From Artemia franciscana (lineage: Eukaryota > Arthropoda > Branchiopoda > Anostraca > Artemiidae): 64,000 nucleotides of DNA. The stretch spans positions 1 through 64,000 of the forward strand of contig NW_027062691.1 in assembly GCF_032884065.1 (NCBI RefSeq), read 5' to 3'. The position numbers and the translations under genes are program-made. Numbering within the stretch: the stretch's first letter is position 1; each line of letters begins with the position of its first letter. This document shows positions 34,299 to 46,123 of the stretch, piece by piece. The notes under the pieces are model-generated. The model saw nothing but the letters and a program-made list of their open reading frames with translations. It was not told where the DNA came from and searched no databases.

Positions 34299-36420
34299 CT
34301 AGTCGAACCGAAAATAGCGAACGGAAAAAGTATGCCAGGCAAATTGCCTATGTTTTCTTCTTAAAAATATCCCGAAGTTTCTAGAAGAAGGAATACAAAA
34401 GCTAGGTGTGATCCAAAAAATTAACTGATTTTTATGGAGTCCAAAATGAATGAAAAGGTGGTAAGTGGAACTTTCATACTCTTGAAGTATAAGATGGATA
34501 TAGAAACATTTCATTGTCTTAGTATCTTGTTTGGCTAAAGTTTTGTATTCTGGTAAGAACAAGGTAGATATAAAAGAAATTTGCAGTAGGCCTACTGGTA
34601 ATAATTTATGTGAATACATTTTAGATCACCAGTCAACAGAAGTGGCCTAATACCAGAATAGAAGAGCACAGAATGGTCACAAAAATTTGAGTAAAGCCAA
34701 GTTAGCATTCTTCTATAGTGTCTATGATTTGCTACAATCTTAGAGTAACTGAGCCTCAGCTTATCACTAATATCTTTGATAGCACGAGACTGGAGAGCAT
34801 TCATAGAATCGCAAACTGTTATACCAAGCCAACAAAACATTTTAACACGAGGAATACTAAAACCACCACAGTAGCCTATAGTGATTCTGAACAATTATTA
34901 CCAATGAAAACAAGAAACTCACACTTGTTAATATTTAGGTACAGGGTGATATTGCAGAAAGCAGAAGTAACTGACTTCACTGAACAGGCAAGACCAGACT
35001 CAGTTTGACTAATCAGAAGAAGGTCATCCACATAAGCCAGATATGAGATATCAGATGGTCCTAGTAGGCATGTAGTTGATATTTTTGATAATACATTTTC
35101 AATACAAGCATTAAAAATATATGGCAAAAGAACTCCCCCTTGTCTTACACCACAACAAACAGGGATATGACCAAAATAAGAATTATCTAATGACTTAAGG
35201 CGAAGGTAAGAATGGGAGTACCAAAAATGAAGCACGTGAATTACCAACTGATTTACACCTCTCTGGCATAATGCTGTCCATGCTTGAGTATGACAAACAC
35301 TCAAATGCTTTAGACAAGTCTAGGGTTGCAAAATGAAGTATGTGATGAGTGAGATGGGCATCTTTTAATAAAGAAGTCAAAGCATGGTGAGCCTGCTGAC
35401 AGCCTAGCCCAGATCTAAAACCAAATTGATTATCATCATTTAGAGCAAGCTTAGTGATATAAGGTAGTAGGAGGTGTTCAAACAGCTTTCTAAGAGTACA
35501 AGCTACTGTTATGGGCCTATAAGAGCTACAAGAAACTAGATCTTTTCCTTTTTTTAGAAGTGACATGACACTACTGCATAAGAACAAGTTGGGCACACAC
35601 AAACTACTCAAACACATTTGAAAAAAACAGTTGGAGATGAGATACCAGTTCAAAAGAATTTGGAACAAGATTCAAAACACTAATCCCATCAATATCCAAA
35701 GATTTTGATTTTAAACCCTTAATACCTTTAACAATAGCCCGCTTTTCAACTGGAATCACATATCTCTGACATAAATGTGATGGCAAATTTTTTTTGAGCA
35801 AACATGAGAAACACTTATACACTGCATAATTAACTTTTGAAAATATTTTTGAATAATGCTTGATCCAAGATGGACAAGATATAATGTCACTAGAACTTGC
35901 ATCCAGAAACTTGGCAGAATTTATCATTTTTTGCCAATCACTATTGCTTTTTGGAAAAGTTTCACCAGAGTAACGAACTGCACAAATATAGCATTTATAT
36001 TCAAGTTTTGTCTTTTGTTTTAGATCAAACACAGTACCCCAAGAAGGTTGACCACTGGCAGACCAGATTCTTAACCAGAATTTGGCCTTATTCTTGACTT
36101 TTTTCAGCAAAGGATCACACTTCCAAATTGGTTTTTGGTTATTCTGCCTGACACAGATCAGAAGGATGGCCACATCTTCAGCTTGCTTTATACATAAGAT
36201 AATGTCACGATAGTAGCAATTCAAATCAGCACAAGCATTGTCAATAATAGGGTACGCATTATGCAAAGAAGATGGAAAGGGACACGTACAGTGGACAGTA
36301 GAGCTCCAAGTGTAGCAAGGGAAAGAGGCATGTTTGCACTAGACCAATCACGTTTTGCAAACCACTTATGTGACATTGAGTGTTGGTTGGAGCATATGTC
36401 AGAAGTAACCATAATATCAA
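34299..36420 (-). mobile_element. LINE reverse transcriptase fragment (jockey/CR1-like)
   Basis: Read downward, it starts with the pre-RT linker (HKWFAKRDWSSAN near 36360; WLRIWSASGQPSWGTVF near 36060) and LKSKSLDIDGISVLNLV near 35690. RT motifs then appear in order: SYRPITVACTLRKLFEHLL, QFGFRSGLGCQQAHHAL, FATLDLSKAFECLSYS (motif A Asp, about 35310), GVRQGGVLLPYIFNACIENV (motif B, about 35150), SYLAYVDDLLLIS (motif C, VDD in place of the usual ADD, about 35015), then LNINKCEFLVF. The thumb and tail (MNALQSRAIKDISDKLRLSY, LYSNFCDHSVLFYSGIRPLL) continue to about 34620 and a last block to 34299. Frameshifts occur near 35200-35300, 34880 and 34600. It is a long but dead copy. Confidence 0.75.
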
Positions 36421-36559
36421 AATACAGAGTTAGTGATCATAATCTCTCTCATCTTCATTAACATGTACTGCTGAAGTTTTTAATGAATGATAGCAGATAC
36501 AGTGGTCTAAATTTGAGACAGAACCACTACAGTGGATATATGTGAAAATGAGGTATTTT

Positions 36560-36800
36560 GTTAGGACCTTAAAGACTAAGGGGATACACTATTGTATCCC
36601 CTGTTTAAGGTCATTTGGAAGCTAATATTTATATTTACGCGCTTTTTGTAGTTCTTTCATGACAATACCATCATAAAACGCCTTATGGCACCATAATATG
36701 ATTTTAAAGTCTTTTTTTAGAGTATAAAGGCTTGAAAACATAAAAGATTTACCACTGAAATATCCATGATCGAAAAGTCGAAAACCCTTAAACTGGTGTT
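36560..36800. repeat. Left flank of the duplicated LINE-tail block
   Basis: The segment 'taatatttatatttacgcgc' to 'ttaccactgaaatatccatg' recurs at about 54690-54842. The duplicated block continues through the LINE tail. Confidence 0.7.
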
Positions 36801-37352
36801 TAAAATCCCCTCTTGAGTACTCCCCTTCTCAGTCAACTTTGAAGTGAGCCAATTTCTACCAAGAAAACCAAGACTATAGCTTTTCACATGAAAAAATCCC
36901 TTCAGCCCCCAAATATTTGGCTGGACAGTATGCAAATTATGTATTATACCTTGCAAAAGCTTTTGGGAGTTATATTAGACCCTAACTTGACTTGGAAGAA
37001 TAAAATAGAATTGGTGAGATAACCTTGTTTAAAGAAACTTTTCATCATGAAACAACCAGCAGGCACAAAATGGGCCAGCCCTCCAATTGTGATGCTGGAC
37101 TTCTACAAGAGGTTTATACTTTCCTAGATGGAATACGCTCTAGAAGCATTTGGAGGCTGCTCCAAGACAAGTCTGGCAAAGCTGGTAATTATTCAGAACA
37201 TGGCAATAGAGTTGGTAATGGGTCTCCCAAATCATAGACCAAGTTATAAACTTAGAGTTCCTTCTGGAATCCCTACACTCAAACAGTTTGTGGTAATGAA
37301 CTGTAGTAAGGAGCGACCCAGCTTATTAATAACCAAAGCTCTAAAAAACTGA
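36800..37352 (+). mobile_element. LINE ORF2 tail, copy 1
   Basis: The translation contains STKKTKTIAFHMKK-like sequence near 36850, LQKLLGVILDPNLTWKNKIE near 36960-37010, KKLFIMKQPAGTKWASPPIV, FYKRFILS, a stop, then MEYALEAFGGCSKTSLAKL, IIQNMAIELVMGLPNHRPSY, LRVPSGIPTLKQFVV. The order (KTK, a LGVxLDxxLTW block, W-x-x-P, EYA, IQNxAIRLxxGLPxxxP) is that of the region after RT in jockey/CR1-type LINEs. Stops and a frameshift break it. It is followed by the 'aactgtagtaaggagcgacc' repeat. Confidence 0.6.
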
Positions 37353-37429
37353 ATTTTGATACCAATAATTACATCAAAAGAATCACATTTTAATGCTGAT
37401 TTTAAATATATAAGTTTCATCAAGTTTAG

Positions 37430-38180
37430 TCTTACCCATGGTTTTTTAAAGCATATCTATACTTATGTATGTAATCTTGTGCAAGTAGAACATAGCTGGC
37501 TGTAATGTATTCTCAGGAACTAAGCCTGTAGACTTTGATGAGCTTTTCTGCTCAGCTTATTCTAGGAGGCTAACAAAGCAAAATATGCATTTTTTCAAAG
37601 GGAATGCCCAAACTAGGGTATTTTTCAAAATCTAGGGGGCACAGGAATTCCTACCCTAATTGCCTCCTTCCTCCCATTTAATATCACTAGAACCAAGTCT
37701 GTAGACTTTAAATACCGCCTTTGCCGTCTCTTTGCTGGATTAAAATTGTATGTTTATGATGAATTATGTTTCGGATGAGTCTCTGATTATTATGAGAGAT
37801 GATTTTCATCTGAGTGACTATGGAAAGATTTTCTTTTTCTGACTATGTTTTCATTTGCTTTAAGTCGAAAATTGATTCTTTCAGATACGTGAAGTAAGAC
37901 GCCAAGAATTCTCTGAAGAAGAATAATTGTAACTGGTTTCATGTTTCTCTTGACTCTGATGAAGGTTCCCAGCTAGCATACTTTAATGTAAGTTCTTGGA
38001 TATTTCTTACAATTATATTCCTGTGTTTGAAGTACAGATATATTGGAAGCTTTGAGAGGGGGTCATGTTCAATGTATCAGGTTTCTACTAAAAATGAACC
38101 CTTGTGCATCTGACCCTAGGTGCAACTAAAACCTCGTTTAACCAAACCCCATTCAACTGAACCCTCAGCCAACCCAACTT
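37430..38180. repeat. Interspersed repeat, copy with two blocks
   Basis: Block 1 ('aagcatatctatacttatgt' to 'ctcagcttattct') recurs near 39150, 42830, 53670 and 55510. Block 2 ('ggatgagtctctgattatta' to 'tattggaagctttgagagg') recurs near 39590, 54000 and 59100. The pair of blocks at the same spacing occurs here, at 39.1-39.9 and at 53.6-54.35 kb, so they form one repeat unit. Confidence 0.7.
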
Positions 38181-39130
38181 TTTGTAGAAGCAAAAACTTT
38201 TTTACTGTCTTGTAGAAGCGGGTCCGCTTATACTAAAGCAGGAGCAGTTGTGGTTTATATTTCATTCAAGATGTTAAAAAGGAGTTTGAGAAAATTCTAA
38301 TCCAGTAAAGCCAATTAGAAGCACTTCAGAATTGAGAAAATTGACTGACCAAAATTACTGCCACAAATATTGCAAGGTCTTTGTCGTATTGGGGGATTTG
38401 GTCTTCTAATATATGACCCTTGAGATTACAATTAAGTCTTAACCTGTTTTAGGGGTTGAAGGGCACGGGGTTAATTTACAGGAAAGGCGTAGGTGGATTT
38501 GTAAAACAAAATGTTTTTTTTTTTTATTTCAACCCTTGGGATTAATTCTACACTTCGAGGAGTTTAACTGCTCAGTTCATGAAGTAGTTGTCTGCAGCTT
38601 TCTTGCAGACATCAAAAACAACATGGGTGTCAACTTTTGAAAATGCTGGGGGTGGGGTCCTGGAATTTTTAATGAAGATACAGAAATAGTAAGTTCAAAT
38701 TCTAGGAGGGAGGTCGTTTTTTCCTCTAGATTTTTAATGAAAATCCCCCCCCCCCAAAAAAAAAAACAGATCTCTCCCCATTGGTGATCCTTGGGGCATT
38801 GTTTAATCCATAAATATTCTCTAATAGTCGGACGAAAACCAAATTACAACTTTAGATTGGACAATTATTGTAAAAAACTAAGGAAATTTTTAGCGAAAGT
38901 TTATCATTTTGAAAGAATGTAATTATCTTTTGCACTTGTTTTTATTGTATGCCCTTGAATGAAAAACCTACTAAGCTAGTATTGTTTTTCGATATTTAGT
39001 TTGAAATCGATATAAAGTTTAATTTATCGACATTGGGCTTAAGTAGTGCGAAATAATAAGTAATAGAGGACTAAGGCAAGAATATCCTAGGATAGGCAGA
39101 AGATAATTATAACAGTAGCATTCACATCTC
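38181..39130. other. No supported gene
   Basis: AT-rich sequence with short homopolymer runs. A weak match to 53.2-53.6 kb ('ccttgaatgaaaaacctacta') places part of it in the same repeat block. Confidence 0.4.
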
Positions 39131-39139
39131 TTACTCAGG

Positions 39140-39870
39140 CTATGTTTTTCAAGTTTATCTAGACATTTGTATATAATCTTGCATAATTAGAATGTAGTTG
39201 GCTGTAATATATTCGCGAGAACTAAGGCTATAGACGTTGACTACCATCTCTGCCAAACTCACTCTAGTTGGCTCATAAACCACGAAAGACATTTTTCAAT
39301 AGGAATTCCAAAAAAGGATATTTTCAAAATCTAAGAGGATACAGAACCTTTCGAACCCACCCCCCCTCCAGTTAAGACATCCAGAACTAACCATTTAGAC
39401 TTTAACTCCCATCTCCACCACCTTCCCTGCTTCAACTTTTAAGTGCTATAGCCCAGACAGCGCTGTGCTATTGAAGCAGCAAGATTTGCATGCACAGTTT
39501 CCCTGATATATGAGTTACTGCAACGTTGGCTCAGACAACAATTACACTGGATTAGAAGTTTATGATTATGATGAAATATATTTCGGATGAGTCTCTGATT
39601 ATTATGAGAGATAAGTTTCAACTGAGTGACTCTTGGAAGATTTCCTTTTTCTGACTATCTTTACTTTTACCTTAAGTCGATAATTCATTTTTCAGATGCC
39701 TGAAGTACGATGGAATTATCCGAAGAATAATGGTCGTTGTGACGGGTCCGTCTTTTTGTCGTCCCATGGAGGTAAGCAGCCAAGACACTTCAATGTAAGT
39801 TTTTGGATATTTCATATTGAACCTCTGTCTTTGAAGTACAGGTATATTGCCAGCTGGAGAGGGGGTGATG
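39140..39870. repeat. Interspersed repeat, second copy
   Basis: This is a diverged copy of the 37.43-38.18 kb unit, holding both the 'gtatataatcttgcataa' block and the 'cggatgagtctctgattatt' block. A short insertion (about 39440-39550) separates them. Confidence 0.65.
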
Positions 39871-40524
39871 TCTGATAAATCCGTAGTTGTTGGTTAAAAT
39901 GCCTAAATTTGAGCAGAGGGAAAGAAACAAAAATAAAATTTGTTTATAGTTCTATTAGATTTTAATTTAATTTATTAAATTATTTTATTGTTATAAGTCT
40001 ATATTTATTTTTAAATTTTAATCAATTTTCAAATATTTTTTAACTACTTTCATATGATGAGTTGAATTTGCGCATTCAAGTCATCACTAGAATAATTGTG
40101 TTTACTAAATAGGATGAATAGTGATGATTTATTACTTACAATATTAAAAAACGGAAAAAAGGATAAAATAAAGAAACAACCCTTAAACTATAAAGAAATC
40201 CCTTAATATGGGCGAGGTAAAAGATCCCTACTGTTCTATCAAGAGCTCGAAAATCCAATTAAATTAAATTTATTTTTTATCCAAAAGTCAGTTGCTTTTC
40301 TGATATAGCAAGGTATACAGCCCAACATAATGGTTTTTTCAATTCTATTTCAACTGTTACTTGTATTAATTATTTTATTCTATATGTGTTTTACAAGGTC
40401 ATTGTCAGGATTTAAACAGAAATGTATATCAGAAAATAGTTTTTTGCTTCGTTGAACTATTTATTTTTGCGTACTGATTATCATACATAATATTTAAATA
40501 TTGTGATATTGTTAGGTATGTATA

Positions 40525-40527
<3 letters not shown>

Positions 40528-40578
<51 letters not shown>
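40528..40578. repeat. (TA)n microsatellite
   Basis: A TA run of about 25 units in AT-rich sequence. Confidence 0.9.
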
Positions 40579-40582
<4 letters not shown>

Positions 40583-40901
40583 GCTAATTACTTCTTTGTA
40601 GCATTTACTTTTATATTTTCGTATTATAGATATCTTAAACTGCCCTTTTTAAACTGCCTTGTTTGTGCGTTCAATATATTTCTTCTTTTTGTCTGTAGTT
40701 TTTTGTTGTTTTTTTTTTTGCAAGAACAGTGAAGGAGGCTTGTTTTTTTTTCGAGATTTGGGTTATTTTTGCACAAACAAGGAAGGAGGCTCGGTGTTTT
40801 CAGGACTTAATTCTCCGCTTTTGTAAGATTTACTGTTGGTCTTACAGTTAATCGTTTAAAGTCAACAATTTAACGATAAATTTCCTTCAGAATGATTCTT
40901 A

Positions 40902-41030
40902 AACAACAAAGAGAGATAAAACTCCGCAAAAAAAAACTCAAACGAGACTACGGCCAGTAGAGGGTGAAGACTAAAACAAGGCGGATATTTCGCCTGTATC
41001 CATACTAGGCGTCCTCAGCACAAGATACAA
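40902..41030 (+). repeat. Left inverted terminal copy of Penelope-like element
   Basis: From 'aacaacaaagagagataaa' to 'ctcagcacaagatac', this is the reverse complement of 42310-42440 with few differences. It directly precedes the reverse transcriptase remnant. Penelope-like elements are known to carry such pseudo-LTR copies, direct or inverted. Confidence 0.75.
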
Positions 41031-41059
41031 AGAAAAAACACAGTTTTAGGCTCTCCCCT

Positions 41060-42108
41060 TGTTTCTGGGACAGATTCATGGATGATGTAGTCTGCATTTG
41101 GAAACACGGTTTAGAGCCCTTAGACCTTTTCCATAAACATTTAAATAGTTTTGACAAAAATGTAAAACTTATAGTGGAGTTTGAAGAAAATGACAACTAC
41201 CTTTTCTTGACATCCTATTGATTAAAAGTCATTTCCATTTACTTTTTTTAGTATATAGAAAGCTTACACACAGTGATAGGTATTTGAACTTTCACTCATG
41301 CCACCCTATTTCAGTGAAACGAGGGGTTGTGATTGCACTGGTGGATAGAGCTTTCAGAATTAGTTCCCAGGAGTTTTTAGATTCTGAATTGTTATATTTG
41401 AGGGATGTTTTATTTTGTAATAGTTACCCGATGAAATTCATTGATAAAATAATAAAAAATAGACGCATTAAACACAAACAATAGGGTTATTGGGGTTTCG
41501 CAGTGTACAGAATTAAACATACCGAAAAGGTTCATTTCTTTGCCTTATGTACCTACTTTGGGGGAGATGCTTAAACGAAGTTTAGGTAAACATAACATTG
41601 ATACTTGTTTCCAATCAGTGAGACCATTAGGTAGTTTTCTTAATTCTGGGAAGAATTTAACCCGGGGAGATTTAGTTAGTGTGGTGTATAAAATTCCTTG
41701 TTCTTGTGGAAAGTTTTATATTGGTAGAACTCACCAACAATTTACTGAAAAATTTATTGAGCATCGCAACTCAATAAAAAAAAAACCCTACAATTAAGAA
41801 AGCCTCCTGAAACTTTTATGTCGGCTCTAGCTGAACATACATTCTTTCATCCCGAACATTTTATACAATTTGATGAGGCTACAGCTATTTCTAATGATAG
41901 AGGCTTTTCTCAGTGGACGAGGGAGGCTATAGAAATTAAAAAACATATATTTGCTAATCTTTCAATAAATAGAGACACAGGGAATTTAAATATTGACCCA
42001 ATTTATGATTGTCTTTTGAAAAATGAACCAATAATCAATAAGGGAATTAAAATTTTGCACAATCACCAGGGGACAAGATTACCTACTAGACCAAAAAGAG
42101 TTGCTTAA
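41060..42108 (+). mobile_element. Penelope-like retroelement, RT end plus GIY-YIG endonuclease
   Basis: Reading frames in order: WDRFMDDVVCIWKHGLEPL (RT motif C, here MDD), FEENDNYLFLTSY, VYRKLTHSDRYLNFHS (VYRKPTHTDRYL-like signature of Penelope RTs), VVIALVDRAFRISS; then after a shift near 41490 SLPYVPTLGEMLKRSLGKH, LVSVVYKIPCSCGKFYIGRT (GIY-YIG core with the CxC of animal Penelope elements), FTEKFIEHRNSIKK; then after a second shift in an A-run near 41780 MSALAEHTFFHPEHFIQFDE and REAIEIKKHIF. The N-terminal RT is missing, one stop follows TSY, and two frameshifts are present. The copy is inactive and recently enough inserted for its inverted ends to match well. Confidence 0.85.
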
Positions 42109-42309
42109 TAATAATATAACTAATAATATAATAATAGTTAACAAAGTTTCAATTTTCATAATTTTTCCTCAGTTGCTTTGATGTTCTCATTGAAGTAACT
42201 CTAATAGCTTCTTTTCCCTCCGTGGATCAGTAGCGACAATTGTATTTATTATTATTGGTGGTGGTTTTATTTGTTTTTAGTTTAGTGCTTTTTTTTTGTT
42301 TTTTTTTTT

Positions 42310-42440
42310 TATCTTGTGCTGAGGACGCCTAGTTTGGATACAGGCGAAATATCCGCGTTGTTTTAGACTTTCCTCTCTACTGGCCGTAGTCTCGTTTGTG
42401 TTTTTTTTTCTTTTGTGGAGCTTTATCTCTCTTTGTTGTT
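42310..42440 (-). repeat. Right inverted terminal copy of Penelope-like element
   Basis: 'tatcttgtgctgaggacgcc' to 'ctctctttgttgtt' is the inverse of 40902-41030. About 35 bp beyond it, 'ttcagaatgat' (near 42476) repeats the sequence just outside the left copy (near 40887), a possible target-site duplication. Confidence 0.75.
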
Positions 42441-42559
42441 TATTGTCATGTCTGGCCAGATCGGCTTAAGAACTTTCAGAATGATCATTCTCGGATTAGC
42501 CCTATTCCCCCTGTAATGTCGGTTAACACTATGGACGTCCTGCATGGTGAACGTAATGG

Positions 42560-43090
42560 ATGAAAAATTAAACTAATTTTGAGCCGAATTTGTTATTTTT
42601 CAAAGAATTTAATTATCTTATGCGCTTGTATATATTGTATACCCTTGAAAATAAACATACGAAGCTCGTACTTTCTTTCGATATTAAGTTCGGAATTTAT
42701 ATAAAGTTTAGTTTATCGCCATTGGGCTTATCTGGCGCATGAAACTAAGAAATAGTGGACTAAAGCAAGGATGTTTTAGGGTAGACAAAACATATACGTT
42801 GAACTAGCAATCCTGTCTCTTACTCAGGCAACGTTTCTTAAAAATTTATGCATACTTTTGTTTATAGTTTTGCATAAGTAGAATATAGATGGCTGTAATG
42901 TGCTCTCTTAAGTAAAGGCTGTAGACTTTGACGACCATCTCTGCTCAGCTTACCCTAAGAGGCTCGCAAAGCACAAAAGCCATTTTTGATTAAAATACCC
43001 CAAAAAGGATGTTTTCAAAATGTAGGAGGGTAGAGAACTTCCTGCCTTTCCCCAGTTTGCACCATGAAATTATACTATAAATAATACTAT
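42560..43090. repeat. Interspersed repeat, diverged copy of block 1
   Basis: Matches the 38.9-39.3 kb sequence: 'cccttgaaaataaacatac', 'tatagttttgcataagtag' and 'gctgtagactttgacgacca'. It is noncoding. Confidence 0.6.
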
Positions 43091-43129
43091 CATATTATAT
43101 GTCATTTGTACATAATACTATTGTGTACA

Positions 43130-44560
43130 CTATATTATGCTATAATACCTTGCTGGGTTAATAATCTCTGGGAATCACGCGTTTTCTTCTTTGAGGCAGC
43201 TTGGTATTACTTCATTCACTCGTGTCTGTCTTTAATTTCAGTCTATAAAAAACTTGTTTTTTTCTTTACGTTACTTTTGCAGGTAACGCTTGACAGTGTT
43301 GTAATTAAAGACGTATCCGGGCGGGGGGAGGGGGGTCTCCAGGTTTACCCCCGTTGAAATTTTATCTGACCAATTTTTGTTGTGTATTGTCAAGATTTTT
43401 TGTTCCCCTCCCCCGAAATTATGTCTGACCCGTAAAAAAGACATGCAACTGTATACAAGCAAATTTGATGTATTTTGTAGAGAAATTTGTCCCCCCCTCC
43501 CCCTCTCTCTGGAAAAATAGCTTTATAAACTGAAATCTGGGATAAGCCCTTGGTTGTAGGGTCTTTGGAATTGAACAAGAAATCTACAGTTTAGTTACCT
43601 TCTTTTTTCAACTGTGCTTTCTTAGCCTTAGGCAGAGATAGTAATTTTGGAATTTTTGGGTGGCCTTCGAGTTTAACTTCGTCCTATATTTTGTCTATAT
43701 TGGCAACAAGCATCAGTAATTGCATAAATATGTCTACACATAGACTGTCTCTCGAAAACAGGTCGGTTTGTTTTTCCAGATAAAAGCTTAAGGTTCAAAA
43801 TTGTTTATATGTTTGTTGTGTTTCTTTCTTGTTTGTACCCAATTTAAGTTTGTTCCGCTTTACCTAATTGTGTTTGATAGATCATAGTTTTTTTCCTGTA
43901 TCTTTCTGTGCCTCTCTTTTTCTGTACCTCTCTTTCTTCATCCTTCTCTCTTCCTCTCCCTCTTTCTGCTAAACCTGGAAAATGCAGGACAATTAAAGTC
44001 ATATATCAACAAAAAATTCAATCTTTTCAAAAAAGAAAAATTTAAATTATAAGCAGATAGAAAAAAGGGACGGTAATTGCGAAATGTTGCACACCTTCAG
44101 ATGTTTTAAAATAAGCTACGCTTTTTAGTGGAGTAAAATTGAATTAGAGTTTTGGTTCGCCTAGTTGCTTATAGCATTTCTGTTGACAAATTCCTGGATA
44201 AGTATTTGTTGTTATCTATTTAAGATTTTTATCCCCTCCCCCCTGGAATTTTGTCCAACCCGTAAAAAAAAGAAAAAAAATGAATTTAAGCAATTTTTTT
44301 ATGTATTTATTGAAAATTTACCCCCTCCTCCCCCCCCAAAAAAAGCTTCATAAACGAAAATCTAAGATACGCCTTTGGTTGTAGGGTCCTTGAAATTGAA
44401 CAAGAAATCTACAGTTTTGATATCTTTATTTTCCGACTGTGCTTTCCTAGCCTTAGGCAAAGATAGCAATTTTGGAATTTTTCGGGTGACTTTCGATTCT
44501 ATATTTTGTCTATATTAATAACAAGCATCACTAGTTTTGTAAATATTGTCGGTACATTCC
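43130..44560. repeat. Interspersed repeat family with 'gtatccgggcgggg' motif
   Basis: Two partial copies lie in tandem (about 43140-43830 and 44220-44560). They share 'tttggttgtagggt', 'gaaattgaacaagaaatct' and 'ttccttagccttaggca'-like sequence. Further copies are at 56.5-56.9 and 60.5-60.85 kb. Pyrimidine-rich runs lie at 43900-43970. No gene is seen. Confidence 0.6.
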
Positions 44561-45460
44561 TTATATTCCCCCTCCAAACTCCAAACCCTAGCTTTGCCCC
44601 TAATCTACCTCAAATTTTGCAGGTAGTCAAGTGTTGAAGTTTCATTTTTAAAAGGGATTAGAAACTTTTTAAGAAGCCATACTGAACTATTTTCAGTATT
44701 ATTCAGCGATGGTATTAGATAACCATTACATGAAGTTTTTAATCAAAATAACATGTACTACTGATCTGGCCAACAGAGAGTTACAAACACTCCTGTACAA
44801 TTACAGCCTCGTGGACATTGTTGAAGTCAAAAGTAAACTACACCCAACGACGAATATATGCAACAAGAACTCACTTATGGACGGCTTCAGGATAGGCTGA
44901 TGTATGAAATTAACAATGGGATTGCCCATTGTGTGGTAATAATTTTTTTTTACTTAATAATTCTTGGCTTAATAGCATCTATATAATTTATTTTCCCCAG
45001 TACCTCGTCAGTTAGGGTATGGGTGTTCTTTTTCAACTTAAAATAATACGAATCTAGTAATGTCACAAATCTTTTCTAGGGGTAAAACGAAGACACAAGA
45101 GGAAATGTCATCTCCCCAGTATCATTTGTTAGTATAGAAAAGACAATATGGGTCTAGTTTTCAGTATCTCACTTTTTCTTGCCTGAGAAAGGCTTGACTG
45201 ACGCTCCTCTAAAATACTTTATTTTTGTCTCAGATGTTCTTTAGGATTCCAAGTGTCAAGATTCTTCTGAATAGTTTAATTTCCATTTTGTACGCAAAAT
45301 TACACAAAAGGTCAAGGAGGCACACTCGTGCCTCTATAAAGAGGCGACCCATGACAATGTTAAGCGATCTTTGGTTCCAGTGGTCGCAGAGGGATGGGGA
45401 GGGATGCATTTCATAGCCCGAGCTCCAACTAAGAAACCTGCAAAATTTCATCCCCCTCCA
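44561..45460. other. No supported gene
   Basis: A 63-codon frame at 44709-44900 has protein-like composition (RELQTLLYNYSLVDIVEVKS) but no start or splice context and no recognised motif. Nothing else is seen. Confidence 0.3.
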
Positions 45461-45469
45461 ACTTTTCCT

Positions 45470-45955
45470 TCATGGGGAAAATCTGGCCGAAAGTTTCGAC
45501 CCGTCAACCCCAGCCCCCCTTTAACGTTGTCCGATCGGGCTGAAATTCACAAGTTAAGGTCCCCTAGGGCCCAGGAGCTTATCCGCGAAATTTCAGCTCG
45601 ATCCGATAACTCCTTCCCTGTTTTCCAGAAACCACGCATAGCCACTTAAAATTCATGTTCTTTGTTTTTCTAGACGCCTACAGGTCACATCCGACATCGG
45701 ATATGGGTGTACGAAGACTCATTCGATGCGGAATTCTCCGAGTAATTTTCCTGGAAAGTTTCGTAGGAAAATCTTAACCCCCCGAAAGTTTCGACCCCCC
45801 AACCCCACCCCTCCTTTTAACGTTGTCCGATCGGGCTGAAATTCACAAGTTAAGGTCCCCTACGGCCCAGGAGCTTATCCGCGAAATTTCAGATCCGATC
45901 CGATAACTCCTTCCCTGTTTTCCAGAAACCACGCATTAGCTACTTAATTAACGAT
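45470..45955. repeat. Two direct repeats, ~170 bp each
   Basis: The block 'cgaaagtttcgacccg' to 'tccagaaaccacgcat' occurs at about 45489-45640 and again at about 45783-45938, with few differences. It contains 'gttgtccgatcgggctgaaa'. The spacer is ~140 bp. No coding frame is kept between the copies. Confidence 0.75.
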
Positions 45956-46026
45956 TTTCTCTCCATAAGAGCCCATGTTAATTTGAAATTTTTAAAAGTT
46001 ATTGAGAAGTTATATTTACACACATG

Positions 46027-46100
46027 CAAGTTATTAGCTCAGTCGGTGGAGCGTGGGACTTTTAATCCTCGGGTCAAGGGTTCAAGTCCCTTACGGGCGG
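46027..46100 (+). tRNA. tRNA-Lys(TTT)-like sequence, probably pseudogene or SINE head
   Basis: The D arm/A box 'TTAGCTCAGTCGGTGGAG', an anticodon loop CTTTTAA and a T arm/B box 'AAGGGTTCAAGTCCCTT' are in correct order and spacing for tRNA-Lys(UUU). A T8 run (46101-46108) follows as a possible Pol III terminator. The 5' acceptor strand (GCAAGTT) does not pair with the 3' strand (ACGGGCG), and the anticodon stem has one mismatch and one wobble. It is therefore probably not a working tRNA. It ends 23 bp before the left direct repeat of the helicase element. Confidence 0.5.
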
Positions 46101-46123
46101 TTTTTTTTCACAACATCAAAAAA

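Noticed and set aside
36261-36461. Plus-strand frame ending in a SDHNLSH motif like a LINE endonuclease end
   Set aside because: It lies opposite the pre-RT linker of the minus-strand LINE and no other endonuclease motif is near, so chance is the simplest reading.
44709-44900. 63-codon frame with protein-like composition
   Set aside because: It has no start, splice or family evidence and is surrounded by repeats.
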